Source of the DNA: Bacillus sp. SA1-12
Lineage (GTDB): Bacteria > Bacillota > Bacilli > Bacillales > Bacillaceae
DNA length: 64,000 nt
Direction of reading: 5' to 3'
Assembly: GCF_000981385.1 (NCBI RefSeq)
Contig: NZ_LATZ01000018.1
Coordinates: 26,287-90,286, forward strand
In this document: piece by piece, positions 1 to 9,773 of the stretch
How the letters are laid out: the number at the start of each line of letters is the position of its first letter
Numbering within the stretch: position 1 is the stretch's first letter
Made by a program: the position numbers and the translations under genes
Notes under the pieces: generated by a model
The model's database searches: none
What the model was told of the DNA's origin: nothing
The model's input: only the letters and a program-made list of their open reading frames with translations

Positions 1-196
1 TATAGAAATAGTCCAATATGATTACAAAGCGCAAATAAGCTCAAATACCTTCGTAAACTATGTACAGAAAAAACTGTACGTACTTTATAAACTGTATTCT
101 TAAAATTCCTCCATATTCCTTTTTATTCATCTTCTTTACTTTCAAATTGGAAATAGGTACTCTGTATATATAACTGCTTATAGGATGTGAAAGGTC

Positions 197-745
197 TTGC
201 AAGGTAAAGACGAACTTGAGAAAGCTCGTGAACGTGTAATAGAAGCAATTTCTCAAAATATGAATTTATACGGTGTGACACCGTCAGTAGGTCGATTATG
301 GGGGTTGCTTTATTTTCAAAATCAACCGATGACCTTAGATGAGATGAAAATTGAATTAGGTATGAGCAAAACAAGTATGAGCACATCCGTGCGATCGCTG
401 ATGGATTTGCATATGGTGGACAAGGTTTGGAAGAAGGGAAATCGAAAGGATTTATATGTAGCTGAAGAAGATTGGTATCAGACCTTTATTGATTTTTTTA
501 CGATCAAATGGCGCAATGGTGTGACCATTAATGTAACGGCTATTGAGAAATCGCTGCGTGATCTGCATCTCCTCCTTGAAAATCCTGATCTTTCAGAAGA
601 AATCGTTCATGAAATAAATCTTGATATAAAAAAGCTTCATGAAGCATTGGAATACTATGATTGGTTAAATCGCTTAGTTGACAGCTTCGAAACACATGAC
701 ATTTTTCAATTTATCCCGAAAAAACCGCTGGATCGCCAAAAATAA
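197..745 (+). CDS. GbsR/OpcR-type MarR-like transcriptional regulator
   Basis: The 182-residue protein has the winged-helix of the GbsR family: a helix-turn-helix around residues 44-75 (MTLDEMKIELGMSKTSMSTS) and an acidic, helical C-terminal half that would dimerise. Family members repress glycine-betaine or choline uptake and synthesis genes in Bacillus; no such gene is adjacent here, so the target is unknown. The start is a TTG at 197 because the frame is closed by a TGA at 188 and no ATG is near; the AAAGG at 190-194 is unusually close to it, so a downstream start is possible. Its length is normal for the family. The stop codon lies inside the terminator stem. Confidence 0.8.
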   Translation: MQGKDELEKARERVIEAISQNMNLYGVTPSVGRLWGLLYFQNQPMTLDEMKIELGMSKTSMSTSVRSLMDLHMVDKVWKKGNRKDLYVAEEDWYQTFIDFFTIKWRNGVTINVTAIEKSLRDLHLLLENPDLSEEIVHEINLDIKKLHEALEYYDWLNRLVDSFETHDIFQFIPKKPLDRQK

Positions 746-768
746 CGCTGCGATCCAGCGGTTTTTCA
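725..768 (+). terminator. Rho-independent terminator of the GbsR-type gene
   Basis: CCGCTGGATCG (725-735) pairs with CGATCCAGCGG (751-761) and is followed by TTTTT. The 5' arm is inside the last codons of the gene. Confidence 0.85.
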
Positions 769-963
769 TATTGTCTCAATTACCGCTTTACCGCTTGATC
801 TTGCAATCGCGGAATCATTATCATTAAATCTATCTTTTTTTAATATCAAAAATCTCACATTGCAAATCTGATAAAATTTGATTCATTCAGACAAATAAAA
901 CTCTTTTCAAATCATCTAAAAAGGTTTATGATAAATCTATTCCACGGCAAAGGGGTGACAACA

Positions 964-1305
964 TTGAAACTTCGCTTGCTGGTTAAATCAATGATGATGC
1001 TATTGTTAGTGATTGTTGGGTTTCATTTCGTTTCAATGTCGCACTTACAGCAGCCAGTCCATCATGGTAAAGTGCTAGCCGTTGAAGATGATGCATCATC
1101 AGAAATTATGAATCTACAAGAAGATGGCCAAAAGCATGGGTTTTTTGCTTACAGCATTCTAGTAAAGGATTCATTGATCTTAGTCGTTGCCATGATTTTC
1201 TTATGCACTGCTTCAACTAAGGCGCGGCGAAAATTAAAACAGTTCCTTTACTCGGTATATTACCAATCATCCTACTTTTCTAAAAATCATTTATTCACAA
1301 CCTAA
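964..1305 (+). CDS. Small membrane protein of unknown function
   Basis: I do not recognise this protein. I place the start at TTG 964 because AAAGGGG at 949-955 sits about eight bases upstream; the open frame extends further to an ATG at 928 that lacks a ribosome site. From TTG it is about 113 residues. It has a hydrophobic N-terminal segment (residues 8-25), a short loop with a DD/E-rich stretch, a second hydrophobic segment near residues 68-85, and a basic tail (KARRKLKQF). It is probably a two-span membrane protein. It is followed after 23 bases by another small membrane protein and may share its transcript. Confidence 0.5.
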   Translation: MKLRLLVKSMMMLLLVIVGFHFVSMSHLQQPVHHGKVLAVEDDASSEIMNLQEDGQKHGFFAYSILVKDSLILVVAMIFLCTASTKARRKLKQFLYSVYYQSSYFSKNHLFTT

Positions 1306-1328
1306 AATGATTTTATAGGAGGTAATAA

Positions 1329-1448
1329 ATGATGTTTTGGTTAAGATTGATTCCAGTTGTCTTTTTTTCAATCACTGCACTTAGTCTATTTACGTACCAA
1401 GGAATAGAGTTCATACATGCATTTTCAGATTTCTTCCAAAAGAAATAA
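1329..1448 (+). CDS. 39-residue single-span membrane protein
   Basis: A strong AGGAGG (1317-1322) precedes ATG 1329 by six bases. The frame encodes MMFWLRLIPVVFFSITALSL followed by FTYQGIEFIHAF and a KK tail: one transmembrane helix and a short amphipathic end. It closes with TAA at 1446-1448, just before a terminator. The ribosome site and compact layout argue for a real gene. Function unknown. Confidence 0.6.
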   Translation: MMFWLRLIPVVFFSITALSLFTYQGIEFIHAFSDFFQKK

Positions 1449-1458
1449 ACAAAGAACA

Positions 1459-1490
1459 GAGGCTGTCTCAACCGAGACAGCCTCATTTTT
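1459..1490. terminator. Bidirectional terminator between the small membrane gene and parC
   Basis: GAGGCTGTCTC (1459-1469) pairs with GAGACAGCCTC (1474-1484) followed by TTTTT on the plus strand. Convergent genes end on both sides, at 1448 (+) and 1489 (-). Confidence 0.85.
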
Positions 1491-3942
1491 ATTCCTCATT
1501 TACCTTTTGTTCTTCCGCATCTGTATTTTCTATCCATACACGGATGACTGCTCCTGCATCCTGTTCATCAATAACGAAGGATCCGTTGCTGTAACGATCA
1601 TTAGGTCTTAATGAACGCACATCGACACTTTCAATCATCCCTTTTTCTGTTTCAAGATAAAAATTCCCTTTATCTTTGACGATTTCTGCTCCGGCAATTC
1701 GATGCGGATTATTTTTTAACTCTCTAAGCATAACCAGACCGCGCTTAGCACGTGATGATTTTTCAAAATCAGACAGCGACATTTTCTTAACGGCCCCTCG
1801 ATGGGTTGCTATAACAAGGAAGGCTTTATGATTGCGTTCCATTATTTTCCCGCTAACAACATGATCATCCGGTTTTAGGTTGATCCCCTTTACACCGGCA
1901 GCCCTTGGACCAACAATGCTCACTTCTTCTTCCTCAAACCATAGCCCGTAACCTAAATGGGTTACTAAAAATAAGTCATGCTCTCCAGAAGTTAGATGAA
2001 CATCAACAAGGGTATCATCGCCTTTTAAATTTAAGGCAACAAGCGGTTTTGAATACCTTTGCGCCTTGTATTGGCTTAACTCTGTCTTCTTGACCATACC
2101 TGTCTTCGTAATAAAGGTCAGATAACGATTTTCTTCAAAATTCTTTACAGGTATTGCCTTAAGAATGATTTCATCGCGGTCAATTGGAATGATATTTCCA
2201 ATATGCTGGCCAAGATCCTTCCAACGTATATCAGGTAATTCATGAACAGGACAATACAAGTAATTCCCTTTATTTGTGAAGAGAAGGACGACATCTGTCG
2301 TATTGATCTCTATTTGTGACAGCAGCCTGTCACTATCCTTCATCCCGAAGTCTTGGCCGTTCGATGCCGCATAAGACCTTTGACTTGTTCGCTTTACATA
2401 GCCATCCTTGGTAACTGTCACGATCACATCTTCAGAGGCAACCATGACTTCAAGATTGATCTTTATTTCTTCAATTTCAGCTTCGATGACTGAGCGGCGC
2501 TCATCCGCATACGTCTTTTTCACCTTTTTCAAGTCTGTTTTAATGACTTTCAGCAAAACAGCCTCATCATTCAAAATGCTCATTAGTTCATTGATTTTCT
2601 TTTCAAGCTCTTCTGCTTCTTTTCTTAGTGCAGTAATATCCGTATTTGTTAAACGGTATAGCTGTAAGGAGACAATTGCTTCAGACTGAGGCTCGGTAAA
2701 TTCATATTTTTGAATTAAATTATCCTTTGCATCACGTTTATCTTTAGAAGCACGGATTGTCGCGATCACCTCATCTAAAATCGATAAAGCTTTCATTAGG
2801 CCGTCTACGATATGTTGGCGTTCGCGTGCTTTACGGAGTTCATACTTCGAGCGATTTGTGACAACTTCCTTTTGATGGCCAATATACGCATCAAGAATGG
2901 CAGGCAAGCTCATTTGCATTGGCCGGCGATTATGGATAGCCACCATATTAAAGTTATACGTAATTTGCAGATCGCTGTTTTTGTATAAATAATGTAATAC
3001 ACCTTCTGCATTTGCATCCTTTTTCAGCTCGATGACGATTCTAAGACCTGTCCTGTCCGTTTCATCCCGTATTTCGGATATTCCTTCAACCTTTCGTTCA
3101 ATCCGGAATTCATCCATGCGTTTTACTAAATTCGCTTTGTTTACCTCATATGGAACTTCTGTAATGACAATTTGCTGTTTTCCGCCGCGAATTTCTTCAA
3201 TGCTCGTCTTACCGCGGATGATGATTTTGCCTTTTCCAGTTTCATACGCCTTTTTAATTCCTTCGATCCCTTGGATAATACCGCCTGTAGGAAAGTCTGG
3301 ACCTTTCATAATTTTCATTAACTCATCGACTGTACAGTCCGGTTTATCCATTCTTTTTATGACCGCATCAATGACCTCACCTAAATGATGAGGCGGAATG
3401 TCCGTTGCATAACCTGCTGAAATTCCTGTTGAACCATTGACTAATAAATTGGGAAACATGGCAGGAAGTACGAGCGGCTCCTTGCTTGTGTCATCAAAGT
3501 TTGGAACAAATTCGACTGTCTCTTTTTCAATGTCACGCAGCAATTCAGAAGCGATCGCGGATAAGCGGGCTTCCGTATAACGCATAGCAGCTGGCGGGTC
3601 ACCGTCAATACTTCCGTTATTTCCATGCATTTGAATTAGAAGGTTTCTCACCTTCCAATCTTGGCTCATACGCACCATTGCGTCATAAACGGATGAGTCT
3701 CCGTGGGGATGATAGTTACCAATGACATTCCCTACTGTTTTAGCGGATTTACGAAAGTTTTTATCATTTGTATTTCCGTCAACATGCATGGCATATAAAA
3801 TTCTTCGTTGTACAGGCTTTAAGCCGTCACGCGCATCTGGAAGCGCACGATCTTGAATAATGTACTTACTATAACGTCCAAAACGGTCACCTAGTACATC
3901 TTCAAGAGGTAAGTCACGAAATAGTTCAACTGATTCTGCCAT
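1489..3942 (-). CDS. parC: DNA topoisomerase IV subunit A
   Basis: ParC (GrlA) is the DNA-cleaving subunit of topoisomerase IV, which decatenates daughter chromosomes. At 817 residues it has the usual length. The catalytic tyrosine is Tyr122 in [11 protein letters not shown]. The quinolone-resistance region reads [12 protein letters not shown]; Ser83 and Asp87 sit at the positions matching S. aureus GrlA Ser80 and Glu84, so there is no obvious resistance substitution. A C-terminal beta-pinwheel of repeated GxxVKK/KR motifs (for example GMVKKT and GAVKKM) follows from about residue 500. It starts three bases after the parE stop, so the two are translated from one transcript. Assignment as ParC rather than GyrA rests on this pairing with parE and on the synteny with yneT-plsY. 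Confidence 0.97.
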   Translation of the reverse strand: MAESVELFRDLPLEDVLGDRFGRYSKYIIQDRALPDARDGLKPVQRRILYAMHVDGNTNDKNFRKSAKTVGNVIGNYHPHGDSSVYDAMVRMSQDWKVRNLLIQMHGNNGSIDGDPPAAMRYTEARLSAIASELLRDIEKETVEFVPNFDDTSKEPLVLPAMFPNLLVNGSTGISAGYATDIPPHHLGEVIDAVIKRMDKPDCTVDELMKIMKGPDFPTGGIIQGIEGIKKAYETGKGKIIIRGKTSIEEIRGGKQQIVITEVPYEVNKANLVKRMDEFRIERKVEGISEIRDETDRTGLRIVIELKKDANAEGVLHYLYKNSDLQITYNFNMVAIHNRRPMQMSLPAILDAYIGHQKEVVTNRSKYELRKARERQHIVDGLMKALSILDEVIATIRASKDKRDAKDNLIQKYEFTEPQSEAIVSLQLYRLTNTDITALRKEAEELEKKINELMSILNDEAVLLKVIKTDLKKVKKTYADERRSVIEAEIEEIKINLEVMVASEDVIVTVTKDGYVKRTSQRSYAASNGQDFGMKDSDRLLSQIEINTTDVVLLFTNKGNYLYCPVHELPDIRWKDLGQHIGNIIPIDRDEIILKAIPVKNFEENRYLTFITKTGMVKKTELSQYKAQRYSKPLVALNLKGDDTLVDVHLTSGEHDLFLVTHLGYGLWFEEEEVSIVGPRAAGVKGINLKPDDHVVSGKIMERNHKAFLVIATHRGAVKKMSLSDFEKSSRAKRGLVMLRELKNNPHRIAGAEIVKDKGNFYLETEKGMIESVDVRSLRPNDRYSNGSFVIDEQDAGAVIRVWIENTDAEEQKVNEE

Positions 3943-3945
3943 GTC

Positions 3946-5913
3946 CTATACCTCCTCTGCAACCGATAAATGTTCGTTTTCTAATATATTTGTCTCTTCA
4001 TCAAGACCAAATGCGACATTGCTTTCAATCCATTTACGTCGTGGTTCAACCTTATCACCCATCAATGTTGTCACACGGCGCTCAGCACGTGCAGCATCAT
4101 CAATTTTCACGCGGATGAGCGTTCTTGTTTCCGGGTTCATCGTTGTTTCCCATAACTGATCAGCATTCATCTCTCCTAACCCTTTATAACGCTGGATCAT
4201 ATATCCTTTGCCAACCTTTGAAATAGCATCTTTTAATTCATCATCAGACCAGGCATATTCAATAATCTCTTTCTTCCCTGTCCCTTTGCTTACTTTGTAT
4301 AAAGGCGGTAGCGCAATAAATACCTTTCCGTTCTCAATAAGCGGCTTCATATAGCGATAAAAGAAAGTTAAGAGCAAAACTTGAATATGGGCACCATCAG
4401 TATCCGCATCCGTCATGATAATCACCTTATCATAGTTAATATCTTCAACCGCAAATTCAGCACCAACGCCTGCACCGATGGCATGAATGATCGTATTGAT
4501 CTCTTCATTTTTAAAAATGTCAGCAAGCTTCGCCTTTTCTGTGTTAATAACCTTACCTCTTAAAGGCAATACCGCCTGAAAACGACGATCTCTCCCTTGC
4601 TTGGCTGAACCGCCGGCAGAATCACCCTCAACAAGATAGATCTCATTTTTTAATGGGTTTCGCGACTGTGCCGGTGTAAGTTTACCGCTTAACGTGGTTT
4701 CTGATCGTTTTCGTTTCTTACCGCTTCTGGCCTCTTCCCTTGCTTTGCGGGCAGCTTCTCTCGCTTGAAATGCCTTAATCGCCTTTTTAACAAGCAATGT
4801 ACCTGCATCTGGATTTTCCTCCAGAAAATAAGAAAGGTTTTCGGAAACAATCGCATCTACAGCAGATCTTGCTTCGCTTGTACCGAGCTTGCCTTTCGTT
4901 TGACCCTCAAATTGCAGCAGCTCCTCAGGTATCCGCACAGATACGATTGCGGCAAGTCCTTCACGAATATCGGAACCCTCAAGGTTTTTGTCCTTCTCCT
5001 TCAGCAGCCCTGTTTTTCGCGCATATTCATTAAACGCTCTCGTCATGGCGGTTTTTGAGCCGGCCTCATGTGTTCCGCCATCCTTCGTACGAACGTTGTT
5101 TACAAAAGATAAAATGTTTTCCGAGTAGCCGTCATTAAATTGAAAAGCAAATTCGGCTTCTATTCCATTTTGCTCTCCGTCAAACGCTACGACAGGATGA
5201 AGGGCATCCTTTTCTTCGTTTAAATAAGAGACAAATGCTTCAATCCCATTTTCATAATGATAAACTTCATTTTGGTCATGACGTTCATCAATTAGCTCAA
5301 TTTTTAATCCTTTTAACAGGAATGCAGATTCCCGTAAGCGTTCGCTTAGCGTTTCAAAATTATAGGTAGTTGTACTAAACATGGCTGGATCTGGCTTAAA
5401 GTGAATGATCGTACCTGTCTTTTTTGTTTTCCCCTTTTTTTCAAGGGTGGTGACAGGTTTCCCGCCATTTTCAAAACGTTGTTCATAAATAAAGCCATCA
5501 CGCTGAATCGTTACGACCAGCCATTCGGAAAGTGCATTCACAACAGATGCACCAACACCATGCAGACCGCCGCTTGTTTTATAACCGCCTTGGCCAAATT
5601 TCCCTCCGGCATGAAGGACAGTTAAAATCACCTCAGGTGTCGGCTTTCCAAGCTTATGCATTCCAGTCGGCATTCCGCGGCCTTTATCTTGAACTGATAT
5701 ACTATTATCTTTATGTATCGTAACAATGATATGGTCTCCATGACCAGCTAAGGCCTCGTCCACTGAGTTATCGACGATCTCGTATACAAGATGATGCAAT
5801 CCTCTGCTATCCGTGCTGCCTATATACATACCAGGCCGTTTTCTTACTGCTTCCAGCCCTTCAAGCACCTGGATGGCATCATCATTATAATCAAATTGTT
5901 GCTTATTACTCAA
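3946..5913 (-). CDS. parE: DNA topoisomerase IV subunit B
   Basis: ParE (GrlB) is the ATPase subunit of topoisomerase IV. The GHKL ATP site is seen at the N terminus (RKRPGMYIGS, EIVDNSVDEALAG, DKGRGMP), then the transducer domain, and the TOPRIM domain near residues 425-510 (EGDSAGGSAKQGRDR, and MTDADTDGAHI with the metal-binding aspartates). The C terminus has the QRYKGLGEMNADQLWETTM motif common to GyrB and ParE. The start is TTG at 5913-5911, eight bases after AAGGGG. Length 655 is typical. It is transcribed ahead of parC. Confidence 0.97.
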   Translation of the reverse strand: MSNKQQFDYNDDAIQVLEGLEAVRKRPGMYIGSTDSRGLHHLVYEIVDNSVDEALAGHGDHIIVTIHKDNSISVQDKGRGMPTGMHKLGKPTPEVILTVLHAGGKFGQGGYKTSGGLHGVGASVVNALSEWLVVTIQRDGFIYEQRFENGGKPVTTLEKKGKTKKTGTIIHFKPDPAMFSTTTYNFETLSERLRESAFLLKGLKIELIDERHDQNEVYHYENGIEAFVSYLNEEKDALHPVVAFDGEQNGIEAEFAFQFNDGYSENILSFVNNVRTKDGGTHEAGSKTAMTRAFNEYARKTGLLKEKDKNLEGSDIREGLAAIVSVRIPEELLQFEGQTKGKLGTSEARSAVDAIVSENLSYFLEENPDAGTLLVKKAIKAFQAREAARKAREEARSGKKRKRSETTLSGKLTPAQSRNPLKNEIYLVEGDSAGGSAKQGRDRRFQAVLPLRGKVINTEKAKLADIFKNEEINTIIHAIGAGVGAEFAVEDINYDKVIIMTDADTDGAHIQVLLLTFFYRYMKPLIENGKVFIALPPLYKVSKGTGKKEIIEYAWSDDELKDAISKVGKGYMIQRYKGLGEMNADQLWETTMNPETRTLIRVKIDDAARAERRVTTLMGDKVEPRRKWIESNVAFGLDEETNILENEHLSVAEEV

Positions 5914-6392
5914 ACGACTAAACCCCTTTCAGTTGACACACTATCAAATCATCTCTCTAAAATTAAGAACGCATGTTTTAGTATTTTATACAATAATTTG
6001 CGTATCGACAACCCACAGTTTTTAAGAAATGCTTATTTTTCCTGTAAAATATGTTTATTATGTTCGGGCAAATTACGTAATATCCATGTTTATTGTATCT
6101 GTTCATTTGCTCTTTTAGCAAACCATATTCGTGTAAGAAAGGAAAAAATCCTTGTTTTTTACAAGGATTTTTCTAAAAATGATCACATTCTTTTTTTATC
6201 CTAATCCTTACTGGCAGTATATCCCACTTCAACATTCACTTATTTCAAAAAAGATGAATAGAGGGAAAACTTGCCAGTAAAGATCACATGAGATATTGCA
6301 GCCTAATCAGATGAGACATTAGAATGTGACGGTTTAAGTGTGCTAACCATCCTTAGGGAAGAATATAGCCTCTTCAGATGGAAAGTCTCCCT
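5914..6392. other. Intergenic region upstream of parE
   Basis: This 479-base gap contains the parE upstream region and one strong hairpin (separate entry). An open frame on the plus strand through it has no ribosome site and no protein-like composition. I see nothing else. Confidence 0.5.
6144..6172 (-). terminator. Probable terminator downstream of the CoA-binding protein gene
   Basis: AAAAATCCTTGT (6144-6155) pairs with ACAAGGATTTTT (6161-6172); on the minus strand the stem is followed by a T-run. It is 220 bases past the stop at 6393. Confidence 0.55.
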
Positions 6393-6812
6393 TTATTTCG
6401 TCATTGCATGTTCAACCTTAATGCATCGATTCATAATAACTGTTTTTTGATTCTTTTTTAACAAATCATACGCTTCTTCGTTCTCAAGACCTAATTGTGC
6501 CCAATAAACATCGGCATCTATTTCTAAAAATTCTTTTGCCACATCAAGTAAATGCTCAGAACGGCGGAACACATTGACAATATCCACATGCCCATCAATT
6601 TCCTTTAAAGAGGCAACCGCTTTCTTACCAAGCACTTCATCGACCGTAGGATTGACTGGAATAATATCATATCCAGCATCCTGCATCGCTTTACTGACCA
6701 TGTAGGATGTGCGTTCCGGATTATCCGATAAGCCGACAACGGCAATGGTTTTGCTGTTTTTTAAAATCTCCCCAATTTCCTGTCTTGATGGATTTTCAAT
6801 CGCCATTTTCAT
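6393..6812 (-). CDS. yneT: CoA-binding domain protein (YneT type)
   Basis: The 139-residue protein is a single Rossmann-like CoA-binding domain (family of E. coli YccU). The nucleotide loop is AVVGLSDNPERTSY (residues 24-37), with VIPVNP and VDIVNVFRRSEH following, and the usual C-terminal NRCIKVEH motif. Its role is not known; family members are soluble and bind CoA. In B. subtilis the ortholog yneT sits between plsY and parE in the same order, with plsY divergent as here. ATG 6812 is preceded by GGAG. Confidence 0.88.
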   Translation of the reverse strand: MKMAIENPSRQEIGEILKNSKTIAVVGLSDNPERTSYMVSKAMQDAGYDIIPVNPTVDEVLGKKAVASLKEIDGHVDIVNVFRRSEHLLDVAKEFLEIDADVYWAQLGLENEEAYDLLKKNQKTVIMNRCIKVEHAMTK

Positions 6813-7042
6813 CCAACTCCTTTACCTTCATAATAGCAAGTACTGCCTTGACATACAAATAAATCGGTCTATTTCTTTATAAAGTGTGTTCAAAGCTTTC
6901 TTGTTTTATCCTGTATCGAAAGTTCAAATCCCTCCAATACTAGGAAAGCCAATGATGATTTTTTTGTTTTTTTAATTCTCTCATAGAGTTTTACTCTACC
7001 TCCATGATAGAATAAAGGAAGATTACACAAAGGAGCACGTAT

Positions 7043-7624
7043 ATGATTGAAGCCATTATTTTTATTTTAGCGTATTTACTAGGATCAATTCCATCTGGAC
7101 TGATTGTAGGCAAGCTCGGATATGGAGTCGATATTCGTGAGCATGGAAGCGGGAATTTAGGCGGAACCAATACTTTCCGTACACTTGGAGTGAAAGCCGG
7201 GTTAATTGTAACAAGTGCCGACATCCTAAAAGGTACACTTGCTGCAGCATTGCCTTTCTTTTTTAATAGTGAATTAGATCCGCTTTTAGTCGGTATTATT
7301 GCGGTTCTCGGACATACATATCCTATTTTCGCAGGATTTAAAGGCGGAAAAGCGGTAGCAACTTCAGCCGGTGTACTCCTGCTATATGTACCGCTCTTGT
7401 TTATAACAATGATTGCATTCTTTTTCCTTGTTCTTTACTTAACAAAGTATGTTTCTTTATCATCTATGCTAGCAGGTGTCTACGGCATCATTTACAGCCT
7501 ATTTACAGGGGATATCCCTTTAATCATAGTGATTACGCTATTAACCCTATTTGTCATCTACCGGCATCGGGCAAATATTAAACGAATCATCGATAAAACA
7601 GAACCGAAAGTTAAATGGATATAA
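7043..7624 (+). CDS. plsY: Glycerol-3-phosphate acyltransferase PlsY
   Basis: PlsY transfers the acyl group from acyl-phosphate to glycerol-3-phosphate, the first committed step of phospholipid synthesis, in the membrane. Signature motifs are all present: [10 protein letters not shown] near residue 17, [16 protein letters not shown] near 34, and [21 protein letters not shown] near 90-110. Five hydrophobic segments span the 193 residues. AAAGGAG lies eight bases before ATG 7043. It is divergent from yneT, as in B. subtilis (where it was called yneS). Confidence 0.97.
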   Translation: MIEAIIFILAYLLGSIPSGLIVGKLGYGVDIREHGSGNLGGTNTFRTLGVKAGLIVTSADILKGTLAAALPFFFNSELDPLLVGIIAVLGHTYPIFAGFKGGKAVATSAGVLLLYVPLLFITMIAFFFLVLYLTKYVSLSSMLAGVYGIIYSLFTGDIPLIIVITLLTLFVIYRHRANIKRIIDKTEPKVKWI

Positions 7625-7704
7625 AATAAGATGTCCATTAAATAAGGGTTTTTCCTTAAAAACCACTTAAATAGTAACAAAAATAGTAAATCTCACACTA
7701 TTTA

Positions 7705-7743
7705 GCAGTCCGATTCACCTATGAGTCGGACTGCCTCTTTTTG
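7705..7743 (+). terminator. plsY terminator
   Basis: GCAGTCCGA (7705-7713) pairs with TCGGACTGC (7726-7734), then CTCTTTTTG. A weaker GGTTTTT/AAAAACC hairpin lies at about 7647-7664. Confidence 0.8.
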
Positions 7744-7930
7744 TTGATCTATCAGTTTGGAAAAAACTGCAGTGGAATTACATCTGATGTAACACCGTAT
7801 TTAACAGGGTGAGAAGTAATTTTCACCATGCCATTTCATTGTTAAAGGACATTGAAGTGAATCATGTTTTCTTCTTAAGGACTATTCTATGAAGATACAG
7901 TTCGTTTTTATATAATCTGACCTTCCTCTA

Positions 7931-8242
7931 GGACATTTTCATGATTTCCAAAGAGAGTTTTGGCCTTGAGTACCTTTCTATGGGACATTTACATGATTTT
8001 CAAAGAGGGTTTTGGCTTTGAGTGCCCTTCTCTAGGACATTTACATGATTTTCAAAGAGGGTTTTGGCTTTGAGTGCCCTTCTCTAGGACATTTACATGA
8101 TTTCCAACGAGGGTTTTGGCCTTGAGTGCCTTTCTATGGGATATTTACATGATTTTCAAAGAAGGTTTTGGCTTTGAGTGCCTTTCTATGAGACATTTAC
8201 ATGATTTCCAACGAGGGTTTTGGCTTTGAGTGCCTTTCTATA
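7931..8242. repeat. 52-bp noncoding tandem array, six units
   Basis: The motif GGACATTTACATGATTT recurs at 7931, 7983, 8035, 8087, 8139 and 8191, exactly 52 bases apart, with a trailing partial unit from 8243 and a much-diverged unit possibly starting at 7879. Units 2 and 3 are identical over their length; others differ by point changes only. 52 is not a multiple of three and stops occur in all frames, so it is not a protein repeat. Most units contain TCAAAG...CTTTGA or CCAA...TTGG self-complementary arms. Confidence 0.92.
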
Positions 8243-8292
8243 GGATACGCTCGAGTCATATCAAATTCATAAAGGTTTTTTACCAATAACAG

Positions 8293-8418
8293 CTAAGATT
8301 CTAATTCAGTTTTGATTTTAGCTATTAATTGTTCTTTTACTTCTAAACCGAACTCGTTAAATGAATAGTGGTTATTATCCTTCACAAAAAATTTACATGT
8401 TACACCAGGTACAATCAT
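8293..8418 (-). pseudogene. Possible coding remnant, 41 codons
   Basis: The minus strand reads MIVPGVTCKFFVKDNNHYSF followed by NEFGLEVKEQLIAKIKTELE and a stop. The composition is protein-like, but there is no ribosome site and the frame is closed a few codons upstream, so it looks like the C-terminal end of a lost gene. I cannot name the family. Confidence 0.3.
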
Positions 8419-8520
8419 GGTTCTATTTTTCGTTCTATATTATAATGAAATAAGCAGCTTTTATTTTCAGCTGTTTTTAAGACATAAAATCTTCGCAGAA
8501 TAACAAGAGGAGTGTTGAAA

Positions 8521-8814
8521 ATGGAAATGATCATTGATGATAAAGCTGCCAACTGGTATATAGAGGAATTACAGCTGCAAAAAGGCGATATGGTTCAATT
8601 TTTTGTCCGTTATGGCGGATGCAGTAATGTTCAAAAAGGCTTTTCCCTTGGTGTGGCGAAACAGCAGCCTGAAGAAATCGGAGCAAGTGCAGAACTTAAT
8701 GGGATTACTTTCTTTGTAGAAAATCGTGATCTTTGGTATTTTGACAACCATAATCTGCGTGTTGAATTAGATGAAGAAGGTAACGAGCCAACCTTTACCT
8801 ATATCGAGCAATAA
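8521..8814 (+). CDS. yneR: HesB-like protein YneR
   Basis: This 97-residue protein has the HesB/IscA beta-sandwich fold signature (FFVRYGGCSN, then FFVENRD). A-type iron-sulfur carriers need three cysteines; only one is present, in GGCS near residue 36, so iron-sulfur transfer is unlikely. That matches the B. subtilis ortholog YneR, whose function is unknown. I start it at ATG 8521, eight bases after AGAGGAG; upstream in-frame GTG and TTG codons lie within or beside that ribosome site. The gene is single and is followed by a bidirectional terminator. Confidence 0.85.
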   Translation: MEMIIDDKAANWYIEELQLQKGDMVQFFVRYGGCSNVQKGFSLGVAKQQPEEIGASAELNGITFFVENRDLWYFDNHNLRVELDEEGNEPTFTYIEQ

Positions 8815-8831
8815 TGATATTGCATGAAAAT

Positions 8832-8870
8832 AAGGTCAAAAGCCGCCATTATGTTAGCTTTTGACCTTTT
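8832..8870. terminator. Bidirectional terminator between yneR and yneQ
   Basis: AAGGTCAAAAGC (8832-8843) pairs with GCTTTTGACCTT (8856-8867), flanked by A and T runs. Confidence 0.85.
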
Positions 8871-8871
8871 G

Positions 8872-9183
8872 TCATTTTTTATTATGTAATTTAAAACGTT
8901 GAATATGATCTTCCAACCCATAGTGTTTTAAAATATTCAGCTGGGTTTCACCTAATAAGTCAAAATGTGGATACTGATCATTAAAGTGAATCCATTCTTT
9001 TTTTAGCCCGAATTGTGCTCCCCAGGCTGCTAATTTTTCAATATTATTACAGCCAGCCTTTGTGACACAATGTGAATGGGGAAACCGATCATCCAGCCAA
9101 AAATGAGTTAAAAAAGAAATTTCACCACGTGAAACTTCATCCTTCCATTTTGCTAATTCTTTCCTTGAGATGCCAAAAGCCAT
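8872..9183 (-). CDS. yneQ: Conserved hypothetical protein YneQ
   Basis: A 103-residue soluble protein of unknown function, conserved in Bacillus between yneR and yneP. It is rich in aromatic residues and histidine (HFWLDDRFPHSHC, HFNDQYPHFDLLGE) and has two cysteines. Its ATG overlaps the stop of yneP in TAATG, so translation is probably coupled. The assignment rests on gene order. Confidence 0.72.
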   Translation of the reverse strand: MAFGISRKELAKWKDEVSRGEISFLTHFWLDDRFPHSHCVTKAGCNNIEKLAAWGAQFGLKKEWIHFNDQYPHFDLLGETQLNILKHYGLEDHIQRFKLHNKK

Positions 9184-9599
9184 TACTTCTTCGCCTTCTC
9201 ATATGCTTCATGCCAGTCTGGAAAGAGCTTGCGGAATTTTACTGGTCTGAACGTATCCTTATGAACACATACATGGCTGGATTTAGCTTGTACAGCTAAT
9301 TCTCCTGTTGATGTGTAGATTTCGTACCCATAAACACTTTTCATTCCGTTATATTCTTCTATCCATGTATGAATCATCGCTGTTTCTCCATAACGCATTG
9401 GCTTTTTGTAGGATATTTCAATATCAATTACAGGAGAAATAATTCCATCCTTCTCCATTTGAGCGTATGAAAACCCAAGGTCTTGAATTAATTTTGTTCT
9501 GCCTACTTCCATCCAAATTAAATAATTCGCATGATAAACAACACCCATTTGATCGGTTTCAGCATATCGAATTTCAATTTCTTTTTTTGATACAAGCAT
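9183..9599 (-). CDS. yneP: Acyl-CoA thioesterase, 4HBT hotdog fold (YneP type)
   Basis: The 138-residue protein has the hotdog fold. The signature YAETDQMGVVYHANYLIWME at residues 13-32 matches the YbgC/4-hydroxybenzoyl-CoA thioesterase active site, where the Asp of TDQMG is catalytic. It hydrolyses acyl-CoA thioesters; the natural substrate is not known. GGAGAG precedes ATG 9599. It is translationally coupled to yneQ, as in B. subtilis. Confidence 0.88.
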   Translation of the reverse strand: MLVSKKEIEIRYAETDQMGVVYHANYLIWMEVGRTKLIQDLGFSYAQMEKDGIISPVIDIEISYKKPMRYGETAMIHTWIEEYNGMKSVYGYEIYTSTGELAVQAKSSHVCVHKDTFRPVKFRKLFPDWHEAYEKAKK

Positions 9600-9740
9600 G
9601 TTATTCTCTCCTTGCTGCCCTTAATCGCAATGTAAACCAATTCCATTTATCCATCATATCATAGAAAAGCTAAATGCATGAATGAAAAAGACTTATGACA
9701 CTTTTGGTTAAACCTCACCTATTGAAGTGATTTATGCAGA

Positions 9741-9773
9741 AAAAAATAAACCAGGCAAAAAGCCTGATTTATT
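9741..9773 (-). terminator. tlp terminator
   Basis: AATAAACCAGGC (9745-9756) pairs with GCCTGATTTATT (9762-9773), followed on the minus strand by a T-run. It overlaps the last codon of tlp. Confidence 0.85.

Noticed and set aside
5791..6204. 137-codon plus-strand ORF over the parE start and upstream region
   Set aside because: Antisense to parE at its 5' end, low-complexity cysteine- and leucine-rich translation, no ribosome site.
7931..8242. CRISPR array
   Set aside because: There are no unique spacers between constant repeats; the full 52-base unit repeats, and no cas genes are present.
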